A DNA stretch of 52,747 nt. It comes from Methanocorpusculum sp. GTDB taxonomy: Archaea > Halobacteriota > Methanomicrobia > Methanomicrobiales > Methanocorpusculaceae. The stretch covers positions 1 through 52,747 of the forward strand of contig DALTWG010000004.1 of assembly GCA_029987245.1 (NCBI GenBank). Reading direction: 5' to 3'. Shown here one piece after another: positions 25,475-34,048 of the stretch. The translations under genes were made by a program, and so were the position numbers. Positions within the stretch are counted from its first letter, which is position 1, and the number at the start of each line of letters is the position of its first letter. The notes below the pieces were generated by a model. It worked only from the letters and a program-made list of their open reading frames with translations, searched no databases and had not been told where the DNA came from.

Positions 25475-26638
25475 TTACGCCCTCCCGAAAATATGGGTGA
25501 CCACAGTTGCCCCTGTGCCGCCGACATTTTGCGTCATGCCGATTTCGGCTCCTTCAACCTGGCGCTTTCCTGCTTCGCCTCTGAGCTGCTGCACCACTTC
25601 CCAGACCTGTTTGATACCGGTGGCACCAACCGGATGGCCGCAGGCCTTAAGACCGCCCGAGGTGTTCACCGGCAGGCTTCCGCCTATGTGCGTCTCGCCT
25701 TCTTCGGTGAACGTTCCGGCGGTGCCTTTGGGTACAAAGCCGAGGTCTTCGATGGCGCAGATTTCTGCAATGGTGAAACAGTCATGGACTTCGACAAAGT
25801 CGATGTCTTTTCTTTCCAGCTTTGCCTGGGCAAATGCTTTGTTTCCGGCTGCAACGGTGGCCCCCATCGTGGAAAAGTCAGGTCTGTCATGCAGTGCGAT
25901 AGAATCGCCCGCCTGACTTGAGGCAAGGACTTTTACCGGGGTGTCGGTGAACTCGTGCGCCCGCTCCAGCGGGCACACGACTACAGCTGCCGCCCCGTCT
26001 GAAACCGGCGAGCAGTCAAAAAGCCGCAGCGGCGATGCGACCAGGCTTGAGTTCAGCACGGTGTCAATCGTGATTTCGTTCTGGAACTGCGCGTATTTGT
26101 TGCGCGCGCCGTGATAGTGGTTTTTCACCGAAACTTCTGCAAGTTGTTCGCGGGTAAGCCCGTATTTGTGCATATAGTCGGTTGCTATCATCGCATAAAG
26201 CCCGGGGAAGGTCGCCCCTGCAAAACTCTCCCATTCGCGGTCCGCTGCGCCGGCCAAGACATCGGTCGCATCCCCGATGTCCGTCATTTTTTCGACACCT
26301 GCGGCTATTACGACATCAGACATGCCTGAAGCAACAGACGCCACAGCGCAGCGGAAGGCAAGACCTCCCGAAGCACAGGCGGCCTCAACGCGGGTCGCAG
26401 GCACATGAAATTCTCCGCCAAGACCGGCGGCATCGGTGACCAGCGCGCCCACATGCTCCTGGCCGACAAATCGCCCGGCCGACATTGAACCTACATATAA
26501 TCCGTCAATCTGGTCGGCAGAGACATTTGAATCTTCAATGGCGGCAATTCCCGCCTCTGTCGTTAATTCCCGAAGCGATGAAGACCACCGCTCGCCGAAT
26601 CTGGTGATTCCGGCGCCAATTACAGCTACTTCTCTCAT
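25475..26638 (-). CDS. Acetyl-CoA C-acetyltransferase (archaeal thiolase)
   Basis: 387 residues. It condenses two acetyl-CoA to acetoacetyl-CoA, the first step of the mevalonate pathway for archaeal lipids. The catalytic-Cys region VEAACASGGLAFRCAV (near residue 86), VNTSGGLKACGHPVGATG near 332-350 and the ending VVTHIFGRA match archaeal SCP-x-like thiolases. An alternative GTG start at 26647 would overlap the HMG-CoA synthase stop; I chose the ATG at 26638 because MREVAVIGAGITRFGE is the usual start. Operon member between HMG-CoA synthase and the OB-fold protein. Confidence 0.94.
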   Translation of the reverse strand: MREVAVIGAGITRFGERWSSSLRELTTEAGIAAIEDSNVSADQIDGLYVGSMSAGRFVGQEHVGALVTDAAGLGGEFHVPATRVEAACASGGLAFRCAVASVASGMSDVVIAAGVEKMTDIGDATDVLAGAADREWESFAGATFPGLYAMIATDYMHKYGLTREQLAEVSVKNHYHGARNKYAQFQNEITIDTVLNSSLVASPLRLFDCSPVSDGAAAVVVCPLERAHEFTDTPVKVLASSQAGDSIALHDRPDFSTMGATVAAGNKAFAQAKLERKDIDFVEVHDCFTIAEICAIEDLGFVPKGTAGTFTEEGETHIGGSLPVNTSGGLKACGHPVGATGIKQVWEVVQQLRGEAGKRQVEGAEIGMTQNVGGTGATVVTHIFGRA

Positions 26639-26643
26639 ATTTC

Positions 26644-27687
26644 TCACACCTTTATTTTTCCTTTGTGCCGTGCGTACACCGCATAATCAAGGTACTTCTT
26701 TTTGCCAAGCATCTCCTGTACAAAAGGCGCCGCTTTGCGGTCGATTTCGGTTTCAATCGCATCGGTGACGGTGATATCGAATGCATCGGAACCCGCGCCG
26801 CTGCCGTAGCTTGTAACAAAAATACGCTCTCCCGGTTTTGCAACGTCCAGGACCGCGGAAAGACCCAGCGGCACCGCGCCGCTGTAGGTGTTTCCAAGGT
26901 ACGGGGCTAAAAGACCGGTTTTAATCTGTTCCGGGGTGAATCCGAGTTTTTTGGCCGCATTGCGGGGGAACTTTGCGTTCGGCTGGTGGAATACGGCGTA
27001 ATCGTAGTCAGAAGGCCTGGTTCCGCGCAGTTCAAGCATCATTTTTGCCGCTCCCTCCACATGCTTGAAATATCCCGGCTCGCCTGAGAATCTGCCGCCG
27101 TGGCGCGGGTAATCCTCGCCTTCGCGGCGCCAGAAATCCGGCGTGTCCGAGGTATAAGAACAGGTTTCATTGATTTCTGCAATGGGGTCGTCGCATCCGA
27201 TAATAAATGCGGCGCCTCCCGCCGCGGCGGTGTATTCAAGCGCATCGCCGGGCGCGCCCTGGGCAGTATCTGCCCCTGCTGCAAGCGCATATTTCATCAT
27301 GCCGGATTTCACCAGGCCCATTGCGGTCTGAATACCCGCGGTTCCGGCTTTACAGGCAAATTCATAGTCCGCCGCCGTCATCACAGGTGTTGCGCCTATG
27401 GCCTCGCCTACGGTGACAGCTGTAGGCTTTACTGCGTAAGGGTGGGATTCCGAGCCCACGTAGACCGCTTTTAAGTCGTTTAGATTGATATTTCGGCGAA
27501 GAAGCGCTGCCCGGGCGGCTTCAACAGCGATGGTCGCGGTATTTTCATCATAGTCAGGCACGGCTTTTTCAAAAACGCCCAGACCACTGGATATATCTTT
27601 TGGATTTGCGCCCCAGACGCGGGCGATTTCTTCCACGGTTATTCTGTAGCGCGGGATATAGGCGCCATACGTTATTATTCCTACCAT
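26644..27687 (-). CDS. Hydroxymethylglutaryl-CoA synthase
   Basis: 347 residues. It joins acetyl-CoA and acetoacetyl-CoA to HMG-CoA. The N-terminus MVGIITYGAYIPRYRI, the catalytic-Cys region ADYEFACKAGTAGIQ (Cys near 111), FHQPNAKFPRNAAKKLGF with the catalytic His, and YGSGAGSDAFDI near the C-terminus are all as expected for the archaeal enzyme. It overlaps the upstream regulator gene by 7 bp and is followed closely by thiolase and the OB-fold partner. Confidence 0.96.
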   Translation of the reverse strand: MVGIITYGAYIPRYRITVEEIARVWGANPKDISSGLGVFEKAVPDYDENTATIAVEAARAALLRRNINLNDLKAVYVGSESHPYAVKPTAVTVGEAIGATPVMTAADYEFACKAGTAGIQTAMGLVKSGMMKYALAAGADTAQGAPGDALEYTAAAGGAAFIIGCDDPIAEINETCSYTSDTPDFWRREGEDYPRHGGRFSGEPGYFKHVEGAAKMMLELRGTRPSDYDYAVFHQPNAKFPRNAAKKLGFTPEQIKTGLLAPYLGNTYSGAVPLGLSAVLDVAKPGERIFVTSYGSGAGSDAFDITVTDAIETEIDRKAAPFVQEMLGKKKYLDYAVYARHKGKIKV

Positions 27688-28391
27688 TTTGCTTTCCTCA
27701 GCACGGTTACAATTTCAGGCACGCTCATTTCGGTGCACAAGACACAGATATGGTCTTTTTCGGCTAAAAGCCGCACAAGGGGGTGGACTTCGTCTTTTTT
27801 GATTCCCTGCAGGACGACATAGGGCGGTTTAAAGGGGGTGACGCGGATTGCAATCATCGGCGATTTCCCTGATGAAACGTCGGTGAAAATCAGGGCGCGT
27901 TCGGTGCTCCAGCCGTATATTTTGTTGAATTCGCTCGGGGTGAGGTTGACGATTGCATTCAAGCTGTTTACCACGGTGTAGCCGAATATATCGGAGTGGA
28001 GTTCGCCGCAGATAATTTCGCAGTCAAGAAGCTCTGCGAGGTCTTTAATGGGGACGCTTGATGCAAAGTCATGGATGTCGTAGATTACTTCATCGTCATA
28101 GTCGGAGAAGAGGAGTTTTGCAAACTTTTTAATGAACTCCGAGCCGTTTTCTTCGTCGATTGCAAGAAGGGTGTCCACAATTTTTCCGACAACGCCGGTT
28201 CCGGGGCTTTTTCTGCGTCCGCTTTCATAATCGCTGATTACCGACGGAGATACGCCTAAGCGTTCTGCGAGTACTCCGGGGGTTATCTGAAAGCTGGTGC
28301 GCCATTTTTTCAGGGCTTTGCCGGGTGCGTCTGAAAGGGTTATTTCCCCTGCCATTTTCTCGGCAAGCTGCTGTCGAATTCCGGGCTTCAT
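27681..28391 (-). CDS. Helix-turn-helix regulator (COG1709 type) of the mevalonate operon
   Basis: 236 residues. An Xre-like HTH lies at residues 28-60 (LKKWRTSFQITPGVLAERLGVSPSVISDYESGRRKSPG), with the recognition helix SPSVISDYESG. The remaining 170 residues form a predicted ligand- or protein-binding domain. Archaea of this group commonly have this gene next to HMG-CoA synthase, which fits a role in controlling isoprenoid synthesis, though no effector is known. It overlaps the next gene by 7 bp and is the first gene of the operon. An AT-rich TATATATTT lies just upstream of the ATG. Confidence 0.88.
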   Translation of the reverse strand: MKPGIRQQLAEKMAGEITLSDAPGKALKKWRTSFQITPGVLAERLGVSPSVISDYESGRRKSPGTGVVGKIVDTLLAIDEENGSEFIKKFAKLLFSDYDDEVIYDIHDFASSVPIKDLAELLDCEIICGELHSDIFGYTVVNSLNAIVNLTPSEFNKIYGWSTERALIFTDVSSGKSPMIAIRVTPFKPPYVVLQGIKKDEVHPLVRLLAEKDHICVLCTEMSVPEIVTVLRKAKW

Positions 28392-28526
28392 GTGGGGATA
28401 TATATTTCGTTACTGACTTAAATAAACGGCGGTCGAATTCGTGAATTGACGAAGTATTTTTTTATATGGGCAGGGCTGAAAAATATCCGAAAATAATTTA
28501 CTGATACAATACGAAATATAAGGAAT

Positions 28527-28907
28527 ATGATTGAAGAACTGCATGAAACATCACCTTCCTATATCCCCGCCGGCAGGAAATATTTCTCCGGCATTGAGGC
28601 AATAGTCCTGAATAAAATCGGTGATTATGCGTTGGATGTACCTCTTACATTCCAATCATGGTTTGATGCAGATGACAATCTTTTCTGCATCGAAAATGAG
28701 GAGACCTCTCTTCATGGTTATGGGGAAACGTATGTGGATGCTCTCTCATCGCTTGCGGACAATCTTGAAGGGTGGGCTGCAGGGTTTGCGCTGCATCCGG
28801 AAAGTGAGCACAGCAGTGAAGCAGTCCTTGCAAAAAACAACATTGAAAAGCATGTCAAGCTCACTGATGTCTATGCCGAAATGCAGAAAAAATACGGGGA
28901 AAAATAA
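28527..28907 (+). CDS. Possible HicB-like antitoxin partner
   Basis: 126 residues. The central part (FQSWFDADDNLFCIENEETSLHGYGETYVDALSSLADNLEGWA) has the length and strand-helix pattern of HicB-type partial RNase-H-fold proteins, but no clear DNA-binding domain is seen at the C-terminus. Its stop overlaps the ATG of the next gene by one base (TAATG), as in HicBA-type pairs. A TATA-like element lies before the start at 28527. I am fairly sure it is a real gene and less sure of the HicB label. Confidence 0.6.
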   Translation: MIEELHETSPSYIPAGRKYFSGIEAIVLNKIGDYALDVPLTFQSWFDADDNLFCIENEETSLHGYGETYVDALSSLADNLEGWAAGFALHPESEHSSEAVLAKNNIEKHVKLTDVYAEMQKKYGEK

Positions 28908-29197
28908 TGTCATCAACGGTAAAGGCGCGTGATTTTGAAAAAGCAGCACAGAAGAAGGGATTTTGTCTTGACCGGTGTCATGACCATATTTTCTTTCGGT
29001 TAATCAAACCGGACGGCACATTTGATGACCGCATTCAGACAAAAATCAGTCACGGTGCAGTTGATATCTCAGCATCAAATCTCTCAAAAATGAAACGGCA
29101 GCTGAAATTCACCAGTATGGAGCAGTTTCAGAATTATATCTCCTGTACGCTGACGCTGGATGAATATTACGTTCTTTTGAAAAAACAGGGTTTTTAA
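28907..29197 (+). CDS. HicA-like toxin of a two-gene module
   Basis: 96 residues. The start SSTVKARDFEKAAQKKGFCLDRCHDHIFFRL resembles HicA mRNA interferase folds (an N-terminal helix, then a His-containing strand: here HDHIFF). The C-terminal half (MKRQLKFTSMEQFQNYISCTLTLDEYYVLLKK) is longer than in classical HicA. Translationally coupled to the upstream gene. The pair probably forms a toxin-antitoxin module, which is inference from order, size and the HicA-like motif. Confidence 0.6.
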   Translation: MSSTVKARDFEKAAQKKGFCLDRCHDHIFFRLIKPDGTFDDRIQTKISHGAVDISASNLSKMKRQLKFTSMEQFQNYISCTLTLDEYYVLLKKQGF

Positions 29198-29204
29198 TAC
29201 AATC

Positions 29205-29231
29205 CGGGCGCATCCCACAACGAAGCGCCCG
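29205..29231. terminator. GC-rich hairpin after the HicA-like module
   Basis: Perfect 7-bp stem CGGGCGC (29205-29211) with GCGCCCG (29225-29231) and a 13-nt loop, 8 nt past the stop of the HicA-like gene. No T-run follows, so it is either a weak terminator, an mRNA 3' end stabiliser, or an element of the leader of the next gene. Confidence 0.35.
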
Positions 29232-29389
29232 TTACGATAATGCGGTCTTTCATATGCTTTATCGTATGTATAGTATGTTGACGTGACAGATATTAAACCC
29301 GCGTGTACCGGCAACCCCCCGCGGGAGCGTTAGTGACTTGCAAAAACTCATCCTTATCTTTCAAGAGAGCAAATACTACATAGAATACC

Positions 29390-31219
29390 ATGCAGCGCCC
29401 CCAGCCGAAATACCTCCCCGCAACAAAAGAAGAACTTGCGCGCCTCGGCATTGCAAAACCTGACATTATTTTAGTCAGTGCCGATGCCTACGTGGACCAT
29501 CCCTCGTTTGCCGCCGCCCTTTTAGGGCGGCATCTGTGGAACAAAGGGTTTACTGTTGCGGTTATCTCCCAGCCGGACTGGAAAGACCGCACCGGCGCGG
29601 ATTTTGCAAAATTCGGCGCGCCCAATCTCTTTTTTGCTGTGGTCCCGGGTGCCGTCGACCCCATGGTCTCCGCCTTTACGCCCGCCCTGAAACGGCGCCA
29701 TGACGACGCCTATTCGCCCGGAGGAAAGGTTACCAGACCCGACAAAACGACACTTGTTTACACCAACGCGCTGCACAAACTCTTTCCCGCGACCCCTATT
29801 ATTATCGGCGGCATCGAAGCCTCGCTCCGGCGCTTTGCGCATTATGATTACTGGTCAGACTCGGTCCGGCAAAGCATTTTAGCCGACGCTCCCGCCTCGC
29901 TTTTAGTCTACGGCATGGGAGAGGTGCCCCTTTTTGAAATCGCAGAGCGGCTCGCCAAAGGCGCTGCAATCTCTGACCTCCGCGATATCAGGGGCACCTG
30001 TTATACGATATCAGTCAAAGAATTCCGGGAGCATCCGCCGGAAGGCGCCATCCTTCCGGCATTTCCGGAGGTCTCTGACAAACAAAAATTCGCCGGGGCC
30101 TGGCAGATAATGAGCGAAGCAGACGGGGTCATAATCCAGCCGCACCCAAAGACGGTGGTGGTCTGCAACCCGCCGGCCCGGGCTCTGAGCACCCCGGAAC
30201 TGGACGAAATCTATGACCTCCCTTATACAAGACGGGCGCATCCCTCGATACAGGAGCCAATCCCCGCCCTTGCCCCCGTACAGTTTTCCATCACAACCCA
30301 CCGTGGCTGTTTCGGGGCATGTTCATTCTGCGCTATAACCCATCATCAGGGAAAACGGATTGTCTCGCGCAGCCCTGAATCCATTCTTCGCGAAGCACGG
30401 AGTTTTACGAAGATGAAAGAGTTTCACGGGACGATTTCAGACGTCGGGGGGCCTTCTGCGAATATGTATGCGTCACACTGCGCCCGCTGGGATACAGCCG
30501 AGCCCTGCAAAGATAAAAACTGCGCTGCCTGTCCTGCTCTGCATTCCGGTATTGAAGAGCAGACTGCATTGCTTAGCGCCCTGCGGGAAATTTCCGGCGT
30601 AAAACATGTGTTCATCGGCTCGGGCGTGCGCTATGATTTGATTCCCGAAACGCCCGCGGGCGACATATATCTTGAAAATCTCTGTAAATACCATGTATCA
30701 GGACAGCTCAAAGTTGCCCCGGAACATATCAGCGACCGGGTGACACAATTAATGAACAAACCCGGAGCGGCGGAATTTGAAAAATTCCGCAAACGCTTTG
30801 CCAAACTTCAGGAAGGGCGCAAGAAAAAGCAGTATCTTATCCCGTATCTTATGTCCTCGCATCCGGGATGCCGGATTGACGATATGGTAAAACTGGCGCT
30901 GTATTTGAGAGACAACAATATGTTCACCGAACAGGTGCAGGATTTTACCCCTGTGCCGATGACTTTGTCTACGGCGATGTATTACACCGGGCTGCATCCT
31001 ATGACCGGAAAAAAAGTGTATGTGCCTCTTGGCGGGGAAAAAAGAATCCAGCGGGCGCTTTTGCAGTGGAAAGACCCGAAACAGTATGATTATGTGGTCT
31101 CAGGGCTTTTGAAGGCGGGACGGGCTGATTTAATCGGGGATCTGGTGCCAAACCGCGGCATCCCGCCGCGTAAAAATACTCAGGCGGGAAAAAGAACCAG
31201 AGCCCGCGGGGAAAAATAA
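29390..31219 (+). CDS. YgiQ-family radical SAM protein
   Basis: 609 residues, the usual length. The radical SAM [4Fe-4S] motif CFGACSFC lies near residue 306-313 (HRGCFGACSFCAITHHQG), and the N-terminal domain starts YLPATKEELARLGI with a DIILVSADAYVDHPSFAAALLGRHL block. A second Cys-rich site (CKDKNCAACPAL) follows near 372. YgiQ enzymes are widespread but their reaction is not established. The C-terminal RTRARGEK tail is basic. It is followed by the convergent ATPase D gene. Confidence 0.92.
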   Translation: MQRPQPKYLPATKEELARLGIAKPDIILVSADAYVDHPSFAAALLGRHLWNKGFTVAVISQPDWKDRTGADFAKFGAPNLFFAVVPGAVDPMVSAFTPALKRRHDDAYSPGGKVTRPDKTTLVYTNALHKLFPATPIIIGGIEASLRRFAHYDYWSDSVRQSILADAPASLLVYGMGEVPLFEIAERLAKGAAISDLRDIRGTCYTISVKEFREHPPEGAILPAFPEVSDKQKFAGAWQIMSEADGVIIQPHPKTVVVCNPPARALSTPELDEIYDLPYTRRAHPSIQEPIPALAPVQFSITTHRGCFGACSFCAITHHQGKRIVSRSPESILREARSFTKMKEFHGTISDVGGPSANMYASHCARWDTAEPCKDKNCAACPALHSGIEEQTALLSALREISGVKHVFIGSGVRYDLIPETPAGDIYLENLCKYHVSGQLKVAPEHISDRVTQLMNKPGAAEFEKFRKRFAKLQEGRKKKQYLIPYLMSSHPGCRIDDMVKLALYLRDNNMFTEQVQDFTPVPMTLSTAMYYTGLHPMTGKKVYVPLGGEKRIQRALLQWKDPKQYDYVVSGLLKAGRADLIGDLVPNRGIPPRKNTQAGKRTRARGEK

Positions 31220-31227
31220 CGGGATGC

Positions 31228-31259
31228 TGAAAGGTGAACCGGTTCTTTTCTACCTTTCA
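31228..31259. repeat. 32-bp inverted repeat at the 3' end of ATPase copy D
   Basis: Outer arms TGAAAGGT (31228-31235) and ACCTTTCA (31252-31259) are perfect, and a 10-bp perfect palindrome GAACCGGTTC sits at 31236-31245. It overlaps the stop codon of the ATPase gene at 31250. It may be a bidirectional terminator between convergent genes, or the 3' counterpart of the palindromes seen at other ATPase copies. Confidence 0.55.
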
Positions 31260-32554
31260 CGTATCAGCCATTCAATCAGATTCACCGTTTTTATCCCGTC
31301 ATACTCTTCCGATTCCAAATCAAGCGAGAGAATAATTTTTTCATAATTATCCTCGATTTTTTGCAGCGGCAAAAGCTCGCGTTTGCGCACATCAGCACTT
31401 TTGAGCGATTCCGCCACCTGAATATAGATTTTTTTCTCTACCGAGGCCGCTATGAAATCAATTTCCGCATCGCCGATTTTGCCTACTGAAACATCAAATC
31501 CGCGCCGTTTTAGTTCAAAGAAGACGACATTTTCCAGAATATGACCACGGTCACGGTTTCGCATGCCAAGCAAAAAATTGCGCAGACCGATATCGGCGAT
31601 GTAATATTTTCCAAGTGTTTTAAGAAACTCCTTTCCTTTAATGTCAAACCGCTTGATGTCATAGAAAATAAACGCATCGCATAACGCGGTTACATACGCC
31701 TGAATCGTCATCGGTGTTGCTTTTTCATCTGATGCAAGACCGACAGATGCAAGAGCTTTTCCGATTGATGAAAAAGAAACCGGCGAGCCTATTGAATCTG
31801 AGAGGAAATAAACGATTTTTTTCAAAAGAAGCGGATTGGAAGGCGTCCGCTCGCTGTTTCTGCGTTCCCGCTCCAAAACATCGCGCATAATGACACTGGT
31901 GTAAATGCCGTCTAAAATAATCAGCGCCTTGTCATAATTAAAATCAGTCTCGACAACCCCGGGGAATCCGCCGAACTTCAGATATGACTCAAATAATTCA
32001 TCAAGCGCGGTTTGGCGTCCGTCTTTTCGAACGCAGTGTTTCACACCTCCGAGAGGATTCTGGGCGGTTTCAAGCGTATAACCGTGGAATGAGATATATT
32101 CGGCAAATCCGAGCGGAAGCATTTTTATTTCAATATAGCGGCCGCTTAGGTAGGTTGCCATTTCATTGGAAAGGAGATAGGCGTTTGAGCCTGTAAGATA
32201 GATATCACAGTCAAAATCCACCCGCATGGAGTTTACTGCATCCTGCCACCCCGGAACATGCTGGATTTCATCAAAAAAGATGTAGATGCGTTTGTTTTTC
32301 GGCAGACGCTCTTTGACATACAGATACAAATCCATGGCGGTCATGGAACGGTACTGCATTGATTCAAAATTCATCAGCAGCAGCTGTTTATCGGTTTTGC
32401 CCTCGTCTATCAGGCTGTTTATCATGAGTTTAAGCAGACTTGACTTGCCGCATCGGCGGATGCCGGAGATTACCTTGACCTCTTCACTGTCCTGAAATGC
32501 TTTGAGGCGCGAAAGATAAACCGGCCGCTCTTTCAGCCCTTGTATTTTTTTCAC
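31250..32554 (-). CDS. AAA ATPase with DUF4143-type C-terminus (copy D)
   Basis: 434 residues. Walker A GIRRCGKS at 31-38, Walker B FFDEIQ near 94-99, the YLTGSNAYLLSNEMATYLSGRYIEI block and a C-terminal ENVVFFELKRRGFDVSVG, AEIDFIA and KIYIQVAESL nuclease-like part. It shares most with copy E (42202): both have KIYIQVAE endings and similar GIRRCGKSSLL. The start is a GTG at 32552-32554, since no in-frame ATG is available upstream of the P-loop. A 29-bp AT-rich palindrome lies 10 nt upstream and probably contains or overlaps the TATA region. It sits between the YgiQ gene and tfrB. Confidence 0.86.
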   Translation of the reverse strand: MKKIQGLKERPVYLSRLKAFQDSEEVKVISGIRRCGKSSLLKLMINSLIDEGKTDKQLLLMNFESMQYRSMTAMDLYLYVKERLPKNKRIYIFFDEIQHVPGWQDAVNSMRVDFDCDIYLTGSNAYLLSNEMATYLSGRYIEIKMLPLGFAEYISFHGYTLETAQNPLGGVKHCVRKDGRQTALDELFESYLKFGGFPGVVETDFNYDKALIILDGIYTSVIMRDVLERERRNSERTPSNPLLLKKIVYFLSDSIGSPVSFSSIGKALASVGLASDEKATPMTIQAYVTALCDAFIFYDIKRFDIKGKEFLKTLGKYYIADIGLRNFLLGMRNRDRGHILENVVFFELKRRGFDVSVGKIGDAEIDFIAASVEKKIYIQVAESLKSADVRKRELLPLQKIEDNYEKIILSLDLESEEYDGIKTVNLIEWLIRER

Positions 32555-32564
32555 ATCTAAAATA

Positions 32565-32593
32565 TGAAACTTTTAAATTTAAAAAGTTTTTCA
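32565..32593. repeat. AT-rich palindrome upstream of ATPase copy D
   Basis: Arms TGAAACTTTT and its complement flank AAATTT, with a few unpaired bases (one extra A and two extra T in the right arm). It spans about -11 to -39 relative to the GTG start of copy D, so it overlaps the expected TATA position. Confidence 0.65.
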
Positions 32594-32626
32594 CTTTCGA
32601 TTATAAAAAAATCAGACACCCGGGTT

Positions 32627-34048
32627 TTACTCAATTCTCCCGGAATCTTTCTTTTTGTACCCTTCCAGCATCAGACTCGCGATATTTTTCACCGGCAGGC
32701 CAGTTACCTGATGCAAATGGAATTCGCAGAACGGACACACCGTTACAATATAATCCGCCCCCGTTTCCTTCACCATTTCGGCGCGCACTGCGCCGATTTC
32801 CGCCGCCTCTTTCGGCTGACCGGACTTGACCCCGCCCCCGGCGCCGCAGCAGCGCGCCGGCATGTTAACGAACTTTTCCGTGCAGGTGCGCAGAATTTCG
32901 CGCGGCTCTTTGGATATTCCCTGCCCCCGGTACAAATGGCACGGGTCATGATAGGTGTACGTCCCGGCAACCGGCGCCGGCGCTTCAAAGCCCAGCTCGC
33001 ATAAGAACTCGGTAATATCCACGACTCTGAAAGGTGTGTGATAATCATTTTTCAGCGTCGAGCCGCAGCCGGCGCACATGGTAAGAACAGTGTCGCATCC
33101 CGCAAACGCCGCAATATTGCGCCGCTCCAGTTCCGCCACGTATCCCGAAAGCCCTGTTCTGATAAGCGGCGAGCCGCAGCAGACCTGGTCTTTTGGGATA
33201 ATGACACGAATACCGTTGCGCCGCATAACCTCGAGTGCATCGAGAGCCGGCTGGACTACGCGGCCGTTGAACATGCAGCCGACAAAAAAGCCGACCGTTG
33301 CACGGACCTCGCCTTCCGGCTCAATAACCTCCGGTGTCCTCTCAAGAAACGTCTCGCCCTTGCGCTCAACCGAGCGGCCGGTCTCCTCAATGAGTTTTGC
33401 AAGATTTTTGTGCGCCTCAAGCGCAAACCCGCGTTCTGCCGCCGTGCGCCGGAGCCGCTCAACCGCCTTTTTCGGCGTGTCAATTCCTTTCGGACACACC
33501 TCTACGCATTTGCGGCAGGTTGTACAGGAATACAGACCTTTTCGGACCGCCTCTTCGATGCGGTCCGCCTTGTCCCGCGGGTCAAGATTGAGGCGCTGTT
33601 CCTGCCGCATAACAGTAGGACCTGCGTATTCAGAGGCCGCGACCGCGGGGCAGGCTGAAACGCAGGAGAAACACTCGATGCATTCGCGAAGTTCCTTTAT
33701 CTCCTCGACATCTGTTTTGCGCACCAGGCTGCACTCTTCACCCGAAGCCATCCAGGCAAGTTTTGCAATAACCGGCGCGATATCGGTGACCAAATCGGAA
33801 ATCACCGGCAGATTCAGCGGCTCGATTACATCACCCTCATGCGCCTCGGTCATGCAGGCAAGCACCGGTTCCCCGTTCACCCGCACGGCACAGGAACCGC
33901 ACTGCCCTGCCCGGCAGCAGCTCCGGTAGGAAAAATCAGGATGCTTTTCTTTAATTGCCTCAAGCACATTGAGAATGCGCGCCCCTTCGTTAACAGAGAC
34001 CGCATATTTTGTAAGCCCGCCGTTTGAGCGGAAAACCGTTACGTTCAA
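32627..34048 (-). CDS. tfrB: CoM/CoB thiol:fumarate reductase subunit B
   Basis: 473 residues. It oxidises coenzyme M plus coenzyme B to the heterodisulfide while electrons go to fumarate in TfrA. An N-terminal [2Fe-2S] ferredoxin domain (CCRAGQCGSCAVRVNGEPVLAC, residues about 44-65), two [4Fe-4S] sites (CIECFSCVSACP and CTTCRKCVEVCP, residues 131-205) and two HdrB-like CCG domains (CCGSPL and CCGAGGG regions) are complete. The soluble anabolic enzyme supplies succinate for the incomplete TCA pathway of methanogens. It overlaps tfrA by 4 bp (ATGA). Confidence 0.96.
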   Translation of the reverse strand: MNVTVFRSNGGLTKYAVSVNEGARILNVLEAIKEKHPDFSYRSCCRAGQCGSCAVRVNGEPVLACMTEAHEGDVIEPLNLPVISDLVTDIAPVIAKLAWMASGEECSLVRKTDVEEIKELRECIECFSCVSACPAVAASEYAGPTVMRQEQRLNLDPRDKADRIEEAVRKGLYSCTTCRKCVEVCPKGIDTPKKAVERLRRTAAERGFALEAHKNLAKLIEETGRSVERKGETFLERTPEVIEPEGEVRATVGFFVGCMFNGRVVQPALDALEVMRRNGIRVIIPKDQVCCGSPLIRTGLSGYVAELERRNIAAFAGCDTVLTMCAGCGSTLKNDYHTPFRVVDITEFLCELGFEAPAPVAGTYTYHDPCHLYRGQGISKEPREILRTCTEKFVNMPARCCGAGGGVKSGQPKEAAEIGAVRAEMVKETGADYIVTVCPFCEFHLHQVTGLPVKNIASLMLEGYKKKDSGRIE

